From NCBI GenBank assembly GCA_964489555.1, contig CAZAZF010000019.1, positions 1 through 29,972 of the forward strand: a stretch of 29,972 nucleotides of DNA, written 5' to 3'. The notes under the pieces are model-generated. The model worked only from the letters and a program-made list of their open reading frames with translations, searched no databases and had not been told where the DNA came from. Positions 16,230 through 25,121 of this stretch are shown piece after piece. This DNA comes from JAAZGD01 sp964489555 (GTDB lineage: Bacteria > Bacillota > Clostridia > Peptostreptococcales > Anaerovoracaceae). Each line of letters starts with the position of its first letter. Position 1 is the first letter of the stretch. Made by a program: the position numbers and the translations under genes.

Positions 16230-18854
16230 CTATCTTGGTGTTTTCACTTGAGCTTGTGCCGCTGCCAATCGGGCAATGGGGACACGGAAGGGGGAACAAG
16301 ATACATAATCCAACCCTACTCTATGGAAAAACTCTACCGATGTGGGATCTCCTCCATGCTCGCCACAGACACCAAGTTTCAAGCCGTCTCTGGTTTTTCT
16401 CCCCAACTCCACAGCCATCTCAACCAGCTTTCCCGTTCCTTCTTGATCAAATCGAACGAATGGATCGCTTTCATATATTTTCTTACTATAATAGTCTCCC
16501 AAAAATTTTCCGGCATCATCCCGGCTGAAAGCAAAGGACATTTGAGTCAAATCATTGGTCCCGAAACTGAAGAACTCCGCTTCTTTAGCAATTTCATCCG
16601 CCGTCAAAGCCGCTCTCGGTACCTCAATCATGGTTCCAATATAGTATTTCACTTGTGCCTTGGCTTTTTTTAATTCATCTTCTACGGCTTCCACAATGAT
16701 TTCCTTTACATACCGCATTTCCTTGTATTCCCCAATCAAAGGAATCATAATCTCCGGGACAATTTCCAAACCGGTTTCTTTTTTTACCTTGATAGCCGCT
16801 CGAATGATGGCTCGAGCTTGCATATCTCCAATCTCAGGAAAGCTGACCGTCAAACGGCAACCCCGGTGTCCCATCATGGGATTTGCCTCATGAAGGCTGC
16901 TTACCGTGGCGTTCAATTCCTCAAAAGAGATCCCCATATTACTTGCCAGCTCACGAATGTCCTCTGCCTCTGTGGGCAAAAACTCGTGTAAGGGCGGATC
17001 TAAGAGTCGAATGGTCACAGGCCGCTCCCCCATGGCTTTGTAGATGCCTTCAAAATCACTTTGCTGCATAGGCAACAGTTTTTCCAATGCTTTTTCCCGC
17101 TGGTTCCTGTTTTTAGATACAATCATCTCCCGAACAGCAGAAATCCGTTCTTCACTGAAAAACATATGTTCCGTTCGAGTAAGCCCGATGCCTTCCGCAC
17201 CAAACTGAACTGCGGTATCCGCATCTTTGGGCGTGTCTGCATTGGCACGCACTTTCAACACCCGGATTTCATCAGCCCACGCCATTACCTGAGCAAAGTT
17301 TCCACTTACCTCTGCCTCTACGGTAGGAATGTTTCCTAAATATACATTCCCCGTGGTTCCATCAATGGATAAAAAATCTCCTTCTTTCACCATGTTTCCA
17401 TCAATGATTACTTGCCTTTTTTGGTAGTCTATCTGAAGAGCACCGCAACCAGACACACAACATTTTCCCATGCCTCTCGCTACCACAGCCGCGTGAGAAG
17501 TCATGCCGCCTCGTGCGGTCAAAATCCCTTGTGCCGCGTTCATTCCCTCAATATCTTCCGGAGAAGTTTCTACTCGCACCAAAAGAACGGGGCCCCGTTC
17601 CGCTGCTTTGGTTGCATCCTCCGCCGTAAAATATACGGCTCCGAAAGCCGCACCGGGAGATGCCGCCAACCCATTTGCTACCGGTTTTGCCGCCTTCAGC
17701 GCTTCTTGGTCAAACTGTGGATGCAACAATGTATCAAGATATTTTGGATCTACTTTCAAAATAGCCTCTTCTTTAGTACAAGTTCCTTCTTCCACTAAAT
17801 CCACCGCGATTCGTAAACCTGCATGGGCAGTGCGCTTTCCGTTTCGCGTTTGAAGCATGTAAAGCTTGCCTTTTTCGATGGTAAACTCCATGTCTTGCAT
17901 ATCTTTGTAGTGGGCATCCAGTTTAGAAGCAATTCGAGAAAATTCATCGTATACGGACGGCATAATTTCTTTTAACTTGTCAATGGTCTCCGGGGTTCGA
18001 ATTCCAGCCACCACATCTTCCCCTTGTGCGTTGATTAGAAACTCACCAAACAGTTTCTTTTCTCCCGTGGCCGGATTTCGGGTGAAAGCCACTCCGGTAC
18101 CGGAATCATCGCCCATATTTCCATAAACCATAGCTTGAACATTCACGGCCGTGCCCCAGCTTCCCGGGATATCATTCATCCTTCGGTAAGAAACAGCCCG
18201 AGGATTATTCCAACTACGGAAAACGGCTTCTATGGAAGCCAACAGCTGCTCCTTGGGATCTTCGGGGAAATCCGAGCCTTTCTTTGCCTTATAAAAAGCC
18301 TTGAACTTGGTTACCAAGCTCTGCATATCCTCTGAGGTGAGGTCCGTATCCGACTGAACCTGTTTTTCTTTTTTCATTTCTTCCAGAATTTCTTCAAACT
18401 CTTCTTTGGGAAGTTCCATCACCACATCAGAAAACATTTGGATAAACCTTCGATAGGAATCATAAACAAACCTGGGATTTTCAGTTAAACGAATCAGGCT
18501 TTCTGCCACTTGATCGTTAATCCCCAGATTCAAAACCGTATCCATCATACCGGGCATGGAAGCCCGCGCTCCGGATCGAACGGAAACCAACAAGGGATGG
18601 TTGGCATCGCTGAATCTTTTGCCACAAATTTCTTCCATTTTCTCTACATATTCAAAAATCTGTTCTTTTACTTCCTCCGAAATCTTTCCGCCATCCTCAT
18701 AATACTGAATGCAAGCTTCTGTCGTTATGGTAAAACCTTGGGGAACCGGCATTTCCAAGTTGGTCATTTCTGCCAAATTGGCACCTTTTCCTCCCAAGAG
18801 TTCTTTCATATTTCCCCGGCCTTCGGTAAACAAATAGACAAATTTTTTACTCAT
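16230..18854 (-). CDS. ppdK: Pyruvate, phosphate dikinase
   Basis: PPDK interconverts pyruvate, ATP and phosphate with PEP, AMP and pyrophosphate. In anaerobes it serves glycolysis or gluconeogenesis. The 874-aa length is typical. The N-terminal ATP-grasp domain starts KKFVYLFTEG and contains the GGKGANLAEM loop. The swivelling domain has the phospho-acceptor His454 in GGMTSHAAVVARG. The C-terminal TIM barrel has GEHGGDP with catalytic Cys830 in GVCGEHGG. A GAGGGGG ribosome site lies 7 nt upstream of ATG. The gene is flanked by its own promoter and a downstream hairpin, so it is probably monocistronic. Functionally it could feed PEP toward the glycogen genes in this window. Confidence 0.98.
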   Translation of the reverse strand: MSKKFVYLFTEGRGNMKELLGGKGANLAEMTNLEMPVPQGFTITTEACIQYYEDGGKISEEVKEQIFEYVEKMEEICGKRFSDANHPLLVSVRSGARASMPGMMDTVLNLGINDQVAESLIRLTENPRFVYDSYRRFIQMFSDVVMELPKEEFEEILEEMKKEKQVQSDTDLTSEDMQSLVTKFKAFYKAKKGSDFPEDPKEQLLASIEAVFRSWNNPRAVSYRRMNDIPGSWGTAVNVQAMVYGNMGDDSGTGVAFTRNPATGEKKLFGEFLINAQGEDVVAGIRTPETIDKLKEIMPSVYDEFSRIASKLDAHYKDMQDMEFTIEKGKLYMLQTRNGKRTAHAGLRIAVDLVEEGTCTKEEAILKVDPKYLDTLLHPQFDQEALKAAKPVANGLAASPGAAFGAVYFTAEDATKAAERGPVLLVRVETSPEDIEGMNAAQGILTARGGMTSHAAVVARGMGKCCVSGCGALQIDYQKRQVIIDGNMVKEGDFLSIDGTTGNVYLGNIPTVEAEVSGNFAQVMAWADEIRVLKVRANADTPKDADTAVQFGAEGIGLTRTEHMFFSEERISAVREMIVSKNRNQREKALEKLLPMQQSDFEGIYKAMGERPVTIRLLDPPLHEFLPTEAEDIRELASNMGISFEELNATVSSLHEANPMMGHRGCRLTVSFPEIGDMQARAIIRAAIKVKKETGLEIVPEIMIPLIGEYKEMRYVKEIIVEAVEDELKKAKAQVKYYIGTMIEVPRAALTADEIAKEAEFFSFGTNDLTQMSFAFSRDDAGKFLGDYYSKKIYESDPFVRFDQEGTGKLVEMAVELGRKTRDGLKLGVCGEHGGDPTSVEFFHRVGLDYVSCSPFRVPIARLAAAQAQVKTPR

Positions 18855-18898
18855 ACTACTGCCCCCTCTCTGATTTTTGAAGCTTCTCCTGAAACATC

Positions 18899-18904
18899 AT
18901 TATA
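18899..18904 (-). promoter_or_regulatory. -10 box of ppdK (extended type)
   Basis: TATAAT on the minus strand is preceded by TGTGA, giving an extended TGATATAAT. It lies 44 nt upstream of the ppdK ATG. The -35 region is weak (GTTTCA-like at 17 nt spacing). Confidence 0.65.
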
Positions 18905-18926
18905 TCACAAGATGAAAGGCCTGAAA

Positions 18927-19949
18927 CTATTGTTTCCCATAAAGTTCGTAGGATTTTTTCACTCCTTCGAAAAATGCTTCTATGTTTTCCCAAGGAGCAG
19001 AATGGGGAATATCGCAACCCGAGGAGGGTACAAAATTTTTTACCAGGCCATATCTTTGTATCAATTGAAAAGTAGCCTCTTTCACGCTTTCCGGCGTTCC
19101 TTTTACAAAGATTGAAGCGGGATCCAGATTGCCCATTACCAGCATAGGTTCCGGAATGACTCCCACCGCTGAAGAAAGATCCACCGCATTGCCAAAATGA
19201 AAGGCAGAACATCCAGTGGTCTTAAGTGATTCCACCATCTTCCCGGCTGCAGGACCACAATTGTGATAATAGACCAAAAACTCCTCGTCCTGAACTTGAT
19301 CGACGATGGATTTTATATATGGTTCTGAGAAACGCTGGGCCAGAGAAGGTGAAATCAACCCTGCCAAGGGCTCTGCTATGAAAATTCCGTGGGCGCCAAC
19401 CGATTTATAGGCCTTGGCATAGGAAATCAAAAAAGAAGTGACCTTTTGTAAAATCAACTCTAGCAGTTCCGGATTCTTCTTACAATACACCATGGCTTTG
19501 TTAACATCCACCAATCTTCCCGTTAAGGAGAATGGCCCAATCATCCCGGCAAAAATTGGCCGGTTATGAATATTTTGAGCTGCCAGTTCAATCCCCTTTA
19601 TAAATTCTCCGGTTCGTCCTTGCCCCACCTTTGCCACGGAAAGTTTTTCCCCGTCTGCCCGGTCCGTAACCAGGATTCCTTTTACTGTGGGGACTTCTCC
19701 TTCAAAGTATGTAACCGCACATCCAAAAGCTTCCGCCTCCACAGAAAGATCCATAAAGCCTACTGCTGCCATGGAGTCCAGATTTTCTGCCACAATCTCT
19801 ATGGCCCTGGCCATTTGGCCGCCATCCTGCAACAACTCCTTCAAAGAAACTTTCATTTTTTGAATGGCAGGATATGACAAAATAGGAAAGGGCTTTTTTT
19901 GTTGCATTTCTATTAATTGCCCTTGCCACTGTTTCATATTTCTTTTCAT
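18927..19949 (-). CDS. UroD/MtaA-family corrinoid methyltransferase (methyltransferase II type)
   Basis: This 340-aa protein belongs to the uroporphyrinogen-decarboxylase superfamily branch that includes the methylcobamide:coenzyme M methyltransferases MtaA and MtbA. It has the zinc-binding pattern of that branch: His229 and Cys231 in YYHNCG, and Cys312 in SSGCDIP. It also has IGPFSLTGRL. The gene follows the MttB-like gene by 21 nt in an operon with a corrinoid protein, which suggests it moves the methyl group from the methylated corrinoid to an acceptor. Bacteria normally lack coenzyme M for this, so tetrahydrofolate is the likely acceptor, but this is inference. A GAGAGGA site lies about 13 nt before ATG. 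A true UroD is unlikely given the zinc motif and context. Confidence 0.85.
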   Translation of the reverse strand: MKRNMKQWQGQLIEMQQKKPFPILSYPAIQKMKVSLKELLQDGGQMARAIEIVAENLDSMAAVGFMDLSVEAEAFGCAVTYFEGEVPTVKGILVTDRADGEKLSVAKVGQGRTGEFIKGIELAAQNIHNRPIFAGMIGPFSLTGRLVDVNKAMVYCKKNPELLELILQKVTSFLISYAKAYKSVGAHGIFIAEPLAGLISPSLAQRFSEPYIKSIVDQVQDEEFLVYYHNCGPAAGKMVESLKTTGCSAFHFGNAVDLSSAVGVIPEPMLVMGNLDPASIFVKGTPESVKEATFQLIQRYGLVKNFVPSSGCDIPHSAPWENIEAFFEGVKKSYELYGKQ

Positions 19950-19970
19950 GAGTACGACTTCTTCCTCTCT

Positions 19971-21401
19971 TTACAAATTTTCCCGGGCTTCTTCCATAAT
20001 CTCTTGAATTGCCTTACCTACCGACTCCGAAAGAGGCTGCGCCGGCTCTTCTCGCAATATTCTTTCCACTTGCTCCCTAGCTCGACAAATCATATCAGGA
20101 GAACCCAAAGAACACCAGGATTCATAAGGTTCTCTTACGCTAAGGGTGGGCATATAGTATTCTTCTGAGCGAAACAATTGCCGTGTACTCTTTTCCTTTA
20201 AAAAATGGCCGCCGGGACCAACTCGAGATATTTCCTCCATCAAGGCCTTTTCTGAACGGGTGTCTACCCCTTTTGCCATTCGATTACATAGCTCCAATAT
20301 TTCTCCATCCAAAAGTATTTGCTCCAAGCACAAAGTCATACTGCTTTCCAGGAACCCGGCACCTTGCACAACATCACAGCCCGCCAACACCAGGGGAAGG
20401 CAGGTCAGCGTTTTTTCCAGTGCAGTCTGAAACCCCATCTCATGGGCATCTGTCAAACACCCGGCTACAATGGTGGGAAATCCATAATGTTTCCCCATCT
20501 GGGTCATAGCCGTTAATTGCAGAGCCGTTTCGACTCCCCCTTCCAGATAGGCACCGCTTCGAAGGTCTACTGCCCCCAGTGCCGCTCCATAAATTAAGGG
20601 GGTCCCCGGAGTGGTAGCTTGAAAAATAACAATACAGGATAAAATTTCAGCATTGGCTAATGCAAGATTGGCATATAAGCTAGCGGGACCTGTACTTCCA
20701 CTGGCCGGCATTGGGTACATTAAAACCGGCGCCTTAAGCCTTGTCAGAGCCAAGGTCCCTTCAAGCATTTCTTTGTCGTGACTTAACGGTGCAACCGTAC
20801 AATACGTGGCAGAATAAATTTTTTTCTCCACCACCGCTTCTCTAGAGCCGAGTATAGCTGTCAACAACTGTTCTACATAGTAAACTTCCTTCTCCTTTTT
20901 AATTTCATCCTGGATGTGTTTCCCGGAATTCATAAAAGCAGTAGCAGCTCCTAAAAATCCGGCAGCCCTTGTGGGTACATCGCGAGCTACTACGGGCGGC
21001 CAAAGTACGGTGCCCACATCCATAGCGTCAAAAACCCGAGCTGCTTTGGCCACATCATCCAATAGCGCATCCCTCCGTTTTCCTGTATGAAAATCTCGCA
21101 TTCGAGTACCGGTACCATCCAAATTGATGCTGGAAATTTTACCCGGGAGAGCAAGGCTCTTGGCCTCAACCCGCGCCCCAAGCGTGAAAGTTTTGGGACA
21201 AAGACTCAAAGATTTCGTCACCAATTCCCTTGGAATTTTTGCTATTTGCTCTTGCCAATCGATGGTGGCACCCACATCTTCCAATGTACCTAGCACCTTT
21301 TCACTGGGAACCCGTACTCCGATATCTTCCAATATTGAAAGGCTCTGCATGTGAATGGCATCCATTTCTTCTACATTCAAAACAGTCCCAAACATATTCA
21401 T
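19971..21401 (-). CDS. MttB-family corrinoid methyltransferase, non-pyrrolysine
   Basis: MttB-family enzymes transfer a methyl group from methylamines or quaternary amines to a corrinoid protein. This 476-aa member has no in-frame amber codon, so it belongs with the non-pyrrolysine branch that includes glycine betaine methyltransferase MtgB. Its substrate is probably a quaternary amine or another methylated compound rather than trimethylamine. The family-typical segment reads IVAGCLTDAHEMGFQTALEK. The start has AAGGAGG 6 nt upstream and lies 11 nt after the corrinoid-protein stop. The gene order corrinoid protein, MttB, MtaA-like makes a full transfer chain. The substrate cannot be read from sequence. 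Confidence 0.92.
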   Translation of the reverse strand: MNMFGTVLNVEEMDAIHMQSLSILEDIGVRVPSEKVLGTLEDVGATIDWQEQIAKIPRELVTKSLSLCPKTFTLGARVEAKSLALPGKISSINLDGTGTRMRDFHTGKRRDALLDDVAKAARVFDAMDVGTVLWPPVVARDVPTRAAGFLGAATAFMNSGKHIQDEIKKEKEVYYVEQLLTAILGSREAVVEKKIYSATYCTVAPLSHDKEMLEGTLALTRLKAPVLMYPMPASGSTGPASLYANLALANAEILSCIVIFQATTPGTPLIYGAALGAVDLRSGAYLEGGVETALQLTAMTQMGKHYGFPTIVAGCLTDAHEMGFQTALEKTLTCLPLVLAGCDVVQGAGFLESSMTLCLEQILLDGEILELCNRMAKGVDTRSEKALMEEISRVGPGGHFLKEKSTRQLFRSEEYYMPTLSVREPYESWCSLGSPDMICRAREQVERILREEPAQPLSESVGKAIQEIMEEARENL

Positions 21402-21412
21402 AGGTCTCCTCC

Positions 21413-22060
21413 TTATCTCAATAACTCCTGAGCCAATGTAACTGCCGCCACCGCGCTCTCAGCATATCCATCTGCGCCAATTCGATCCGCCCAGTCCTGG
21501 TTCACCGGTGCGCCCCCCACCAACACTTTTACCTGAGAGCGAAGACCCTTTTCTACTAAAAGGCGAATCACCTCCCTCTGCTCCTCCATAGTGGATGTAA
21601 GCAGGGCAGATAATCCCAGCACATGAGGACTTTTTTCTTCCACCGCTCGAATTACTTCTTCGTTTTTAACATCTTGTCCCAAGTCCACCAAATTCCAACC
21701 ATTGGCCGTCATCATAGCTCCTACAATGGTTTTCCCAATGTCGTGCACATCCCCTTGAACCGTGGCCAACATAACGGTTTTCCCCGTATCCCCGGTTTTC
21801 CCCTCTTTTTTCAACACAGGATTTATCACTTCCAACGCCGCCTTCATGGCATCCGCAGCACAAACCAGATCCGGCAGAAAATACTCCTCCTGCTGATAGA
21901 GTTCGCCGGCTTCTCGAATCCCCGGCAAAAACCCTTTGTCCATGATTTCTTGAGGGCTCATTCCTTTTTCCAACCCCTCATGGGCCATTTTGACAGCTTC
22001 TTCCTCTTCTCCCTCCAAAACGGCTTTCCTCATCATTTCCAGCAACTCAATAGCTTCCAT
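21413..22060 (-). CDS. Methyltransferase corrinoid protein (MttC/MtgC type)
   Basis: This 215-aa cobalamin-binding protein carries the methyl group between the two methyltransferases of the operon. It has the N-terminal helical cap domain (residues 1 to about 85, containing GFLPGIREAGELY and YFLPDLV) and a Rossmann-like B12 domain with the base-off signature Asp104-x-His106-x-x-Gly109 (DVHDIG). His106 should ligate cobalt. Further B12-domain motifs are GLSALLTSTM and VGGAPV. The ribosome site GAGGAG lies 8 nt before ATG. It is the first gene of the operon. No RamA-type reductive activase is in the window, so reactivation must come from elsewhere. Confidence 0.95.
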   Translation of the reverse strand: MEAIELLEMMRKAVLEGEEEEAVKMAHEGLEKGMSPQEIMDKGFLPGIREAGELYQQEEYFLPDLVCAADAMKAALEVINPVLKKEGKTGDTGKTVMLATVQGDVHDIGKTIVGAMMTANGWNLVDLGQDVKNEEVIRAVEEKSPHVLGLSALLTSTMEEQREVIRLLVEKGLRSQVKVLVGGAPVNQDWADRIGADGYAESAVAAVTLAQELLR

Positions 22061-22143
22061 CTCATCTTCTCCTCTCCAGTCTTCATAACAAGGTATGGCT
22101 TAGTTCCCGTTCCTTGAAAAATCGCTTCTTCTTTCCATTATTA

Positions 22144-22172
22144 CTGACTTTTCAGACTATTAGGGGTATAAT
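22144..22172 (+). promoter_or_regulatory. Promoter of the AraC-type regulator gene
   Basis: CTGACT (22144-22149) and TATAAT (22167-22172) are separated by 17 nt. The -10 box overlaps the first GGGGTAT repeat, which would allow autoregulation. The promoter lies 46 nt upstream of the ATG. Confidence 0.6.
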
Positions 22173-22195
22173 ATTGATATATTTGGGGTATCATT
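22159..22195. promoter_or_regulatory. Direct-repeat operator, 22-bp period, between regulator and methyltransferase operon
   Basis: GGGGTAT occurs at 22163-22169 and again at 22185-22191. The flanks match too: ATTAGGGGTATAATA against ATTTGGGGTATCATT, 12 of 15 identical. A 22-bp spacing is about two helical turns, the usual arrangement for AraC-family half-sites. The site sits in the divergent control region. Confidence 0.55.
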
Positions 22196-22217
22196 TTAAC
22201 CTTCTAAGGGAGGATTT

Positions 22218-23174
22218 ATGAATTTTCAGGAGCACATTACCTATCGAAGCACCTCGCATATGCGTTGTATGGTAGAAAGCCTTTCTTACTATCCCTTCCA
22301 CATTCATGAAAATGATGTGGAATTGACATTTGTTTTGAAAGGCGAGCTAAAGATTCACGATTCCGCCTTGCATCACATCTTAACCGCGGGAGATATCTAT
22401 GTGTTCAACGCCAATGATCCCCATAAATTAGTGGGGATTGGAACTGAAAATATCATTCTCCGTCTTCAATTTCACAAACCTTCTTATCAGTGTTTCTTTC
22501 CAAACTTAGAAAACGCCTACTTCGTTTGCGACTCCTTCTCCATTCCGGAACCTTTCCCCAATGAAATTTATCAACTGCAAAATTGTCTTGCCCGGATATA
22601 TCTTCTCTACCAAGAGGAACCCCTAAAAAATTTACAATTGGAAGCCTCCATGAAAGAATTGTTGGCCTTATTACTAGGGGAATTTCAGTACTATACCTAT
22701 AAAAAAAAGGGGGGTGGTATTTCTGGTATTGTGAGAAGAGCCAACCAGCACCATGACCACCAGTATTTCCAGCGGATTTATCGAATCATCGATACCATTT
22801 GTCTCCGTTACCGGGAAAAACTTACTCTGGAAAAAATGGCAAAAGAAGAGTTTTTAAGCGTGTCCTATCTAAGCCGCTACATCAAAGAAGCTTCCGGGTT
22901 GACCTTTTCGGAGCTTTTATCCCTGACACGCTGTGAAGAAGCGGAAAGGCAGTTGGCCATCTCCAATCGAAGTGTGGACCAGATTGCTTCCGATGTGGGA
23001 TTTGCAAATCGAAAACACTTGGCGGTTCAATTCCGCCGATGGTTCAACCAAACTCCCACAGAATATCGTAGAAGCATCGCCCAAGATCTCTACGGGCCTC
23101 CCAACACAAAGCGGCAGCCCGTAGACTACCGCCAGATTCGCCCTCTTATTTATGCTTATCTAGATCAACCCTAA
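22218..23174 (+). CDS. AraC-family transcriptional regulator with cupin sensor domain
   Basis: This 318-aa regulator has an N-terminal AraC-binding/cupin domain (about residues 15-140, with PFHIHENDVELTFVLKG and HILTAGDIYVFNANDPH) that usually binds a small ligand. Its C-terminal half is a double helix-turn-helix: TLEKMAKEEFLSVSYLSRYI, then SVDQIASDVGFANRKHLAVQ from about residue 252. It is divergent from the corrinoid methyltransferase operon 157 nt away, so it probably controls that operon in response to its substrate. The ribosome site GGGAGG lies 4-5 nt before ATG. It converges with the thioesterase gene with a 4-nt gap and no visible terminator. Confidence 0.93.
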   Translation: MNFQEHITYRSTSHMRCMVESLSYYPFHIHENDVELTFVLKGELKIHDSALHHILTAGDIYVFNANDPHKLVGIGTENIILRLQFHKPSYQCFFPNLENAYFVCDSFSIPEPFPNEIYQLQNCLARIYLLYQEEPLKNLQLEASMKELLALLLGEFQYYTYKKKGGGISGIVRRANQHHDHQYFQRIYRIIDTICLRYREKLTLEKMAKEEFLSVSYLSRYIKEASGLTFSELLSLTRCEEAERQLAISNRSVDQIASDVGFANRKHLAVQFRRWFNQTPTEYRRSIAQDLYGPPNTKRQPVDYRQIRPLIYAYLDQP

Positions 23175-23178
23175 CCTG

Positions 23179-23580
23179 CTATTGCGTTCTTTCATAAGCA
23201 ATGTCAAAAAGCTTGATTCGCCGTATGATGATGCGTTCATGGCTACCTGTGCAAAAACGGCCTTTCTCATCGTGTCCCTCAAAGACAAAACGAACAACAT
23301 TGTTTTCCACCTCCGCCACCTTAATTTGAAGAGTGATGGCCCTTCCCCCCAATATAGGAGATTCATGCTCTACCTCAAAACGTCTCCCTACAGAAAAATA
23401 ATCTGGGGGAAGATGACCATCGATTAACTGGATACTGCTTTCTGCCACCATAGCAGCCAACGCACCTGTAGAAAGTAATGTACCTAATTCAAATCCTTCT
23501 TGGGTCATATCATCGGATCTTGCCACGGTTTGGCGACTTACCGAAACGGCTAGCCCCGGCTTAATCCCATGTTCCAACAT
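23179..23580 (-). CDS. Hotdog-fold acyl-CoA thioesterase, fluoroacetyl-CoA-thioesterase (FlK)-like
   Basis: This 133-aa protein aligns by eye with FlK-type hotdog thioesterases: LEHGIKPGL at the start, LLSTGALAAMVAESS in the central helix, SVGRRFEVEHESP, then a C-terminal FEGHDEKGRFCTGSHERIII. The catalytic Thr, Glu and His of FlK correspond roughly to Thr38, Glu47 and His72. The first is the least certain. Most bacterial homologues are not fluoroacetate-specific, so the natural substrate is unknown. ATG 23580 is chosen because GAGGAGGTGA ends 5 nt before it. A GTG further upstream has no ribosome site. Confidence 0.85.
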   Translation of the reverse strand: MLEHGIKPGLAVSVSRQTVARSDDMTQEGFELGTLLSTGALAAMVAESSIQLIDGHLPPDYFSVGRRFEVEHESPILGGRAITLQIKVAEVENNVVRFVFEGHDEKGRFCTGSHERIIIRRIKLFDIAYERTQ

Positions 23581-23654
23581 GATTTTCACCTCCTCTACCA
23601 CAGCTTGTTACCTTATCATACCCGTAAAACAGAAGAACTAACCAAAATTTCTCG

Positions 23655-25070
23655 TCAACGCCCCTTCTTGCAGAAGGGGGTTCCTTGGCTTGTTTCCCAC
23701 ACGGATTCGTCTACATACTGATACGCTTCATCATGCAAGAAATCTCCTTGAAGTGTGGAGATTTCCACCTCCCTATAAAACTCATCCCCGCCAAAGGTGA
23801 TAATTTCTACCACATAGAAAAAGGTGAAACCCACCTGTTCGGAAGTAATGTTGGCGGCATCATATACAACTTCCGCATTGATGACCCCGGAATAATCCGG
23901 GCCAAAGGTAGCACTTCCTATATTCACCATGTGAAAATCGAATGCAACACTTCCGCTCCAACCATTATTTGCTTCGCTGATGCTTGATACATCCGCAATA
24001 AGAATCCCATTTTCGTACTCCATATCCGAAAAATTTCCTTCCATAGGATTTGTGAACATCCCCGCCAATCTTCCATCCCATTCCCCAAGTTCCGGAGAGT
24101 TTTTTATGGAAAAATCCTTGATTCGAATTTCTTTCACCTTGCTGCCTTGCGGATTTTCCGGATCTTCATCAAAATAAAAACTGTGAATCAAATGGTTGTA
24201 AAGCCCCAAGTAGTATGTTGAAAATTCCGAAGTGGTTTCATCCGTAGCCGCCGGATAGACGGAGTAGCTATACCCTAAATTCACATAAAGAGGTTCAATT
24301 TCTTCACTTCCCCCAGTCTGCATTTGGTTTTGGGAGTCTGCTGCATTTTTGTCTTCACCAGAAGACAAAAGCCCGATAATAAGCAATAGGATTATAACCA
24401 CGAAAATACACAAGAAAACAATCAAACAACCCTTTTTCCCCATCTTTTTCTTGGGATGTGTTCCCTTTTTTCCCTTGGGCTGCGCGGGGAAAATTTTCCC
24501 TCCTACTGGGCAGCCACAATTCTGACAAAATTCGGCGTTTTCAACCAGGGGCTCCCCACAGTGATTGCAAAAGCCTTGTGAATGGTGTGGTTCTTCTGAA
24601 TCCTCGGAAACCTCCTCTGTGGAGAAAGGGCTATAGCCGTTGGGATAAGTGGCTTTGTCCCTATTCAAAACCACCTTGAACTTCCAACCCTTGCTCTTTG
24701 CCGCCTCCTTGTAGGCTTTGGTGATGGCCCCCAAATCCAATTCAACTTCGTACACCTTTCCTTCCGGTCCATATTGCATATGCTTTACTTTTCTCATTAA
24801 GGTCATGCCGGATTGAAAGGAAGATTGTTTTGATGTTCCAAATGAAAAACCAGAACCTTCCTCTTTGGTGGTTTCCCAATAATAAAGAACCCGCTCTTTC
24901 TCATCTAAGAAGGATGCGTTGTGATACATAATCTTTTTTTTGCCTGTAGACCATTTAACATCCAAAAACTCTTCATCAATGGTCAAATCCGTTCCTTGCC
25001 CCATTACTGGTTTGATTCCTATAGCGTCCAACGATTTGCGTATTTCATCGATTATACTTTTCTTTTCCAT
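23655..25070 (-). CDS. Zinc-ribbon membrane-anchored protein, function unknown
   Basis: This 471-aa protein has an N-terminal cytoplasmic domain (1 to about 150, WSTGKKKIMYHNASFLDEKER and YYWETTKEEGSGFSFG). A zinc ribbon (CNHCG from Cys168, then CQNCG) comes next, then a lysine-rich stretch and one transmembrane helix at about 213-238. The roughly 230-aa C-terminal region has no cysteine until the last five residues and is probably outside the cell. The layout resembles other Bacillota zinc-ribbon membrane proteins with unknown extracellular domains. It follows a smaller protein of the same design by 51 nt. The ribosome site GAGGT precedes ATG 25070 by 6 nt. No enzymatic motif is visible. Confidence 0.8.
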   Translation of the reverse strand: MEKKSIIDEIRKSLDAIGIKPVMGQGTDLTIDEEFLDVKWSTGKKKIMYHNASFLDEKERVLYYWETTKEEGSGFSFGTSKQSSFQSGMTLMRKVKHMQYGPEGKVYEVELDLGAITKAYKEAAKSKGWKFKVVLNRDKATYPNGYSPFSTEEVSEDSEEPHHSQGFCNHCGEPLVENAEFCQNCGCPVGGKIFPAQPKGKKGTHPKKKMGKKGCLIVFLCIFVVIILLLIIGLLSSGEDKNAADSQNQMQTGGSEEIEPLYVNLGYSYSVYPAATDETTSEFSTYYLGLYNHLIHSFYFDEDPENPQGSKVKEIRIKDFSIKNSPELGEWDGRLAGMFTNPMEGNFSDMEYENGILIADVSSISEANNGWSGSVAFDFHMVNIGSATFGPDYSGVINAEVVYDAANITSEQVGFTFFYVVEIITFGGDEFYREVEISTLQGDFLHDEAYQYVDESVWETSQGTPFCKKGR

Positions 25071-25121
25071 ATCTTGACCTCACACCCTAATTAGCAGATT
25101 GCATTACCCACTAGAAATCTA

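Noticed and set aside
15928..16299. 123-codon minus-strand reading frame across tRNA-Sec
   Set aside because: Only its last 17 codons are real, being the SelD N-terminus before the Sec codon. The rest runs through tRNA-Sec and the ppdK terminator.
18927..19949. Haem-pathway uroporphyrinogen decarboxylase
   Set aside because: The zinc-ligand pattern His-x-Cys plus a late Cys and the corrinoid/MttB neighbours point to a methyltransferase.
19971..21401. Pyrrolysine-dependent trimethylamine methyltransferase
   Set aside because: The MttB-family frame is full length with no internal amber codon, so it is a non-pyrrolysine member.
23661..23679. Terminator at the end of the larger zinc-ribbon gene
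   Set aside because: CCCCTTCT/AGAAGGGG forms an 8-bp hairpin, but it lies inside the last codons and is not followed by a T tract on the minus strand.
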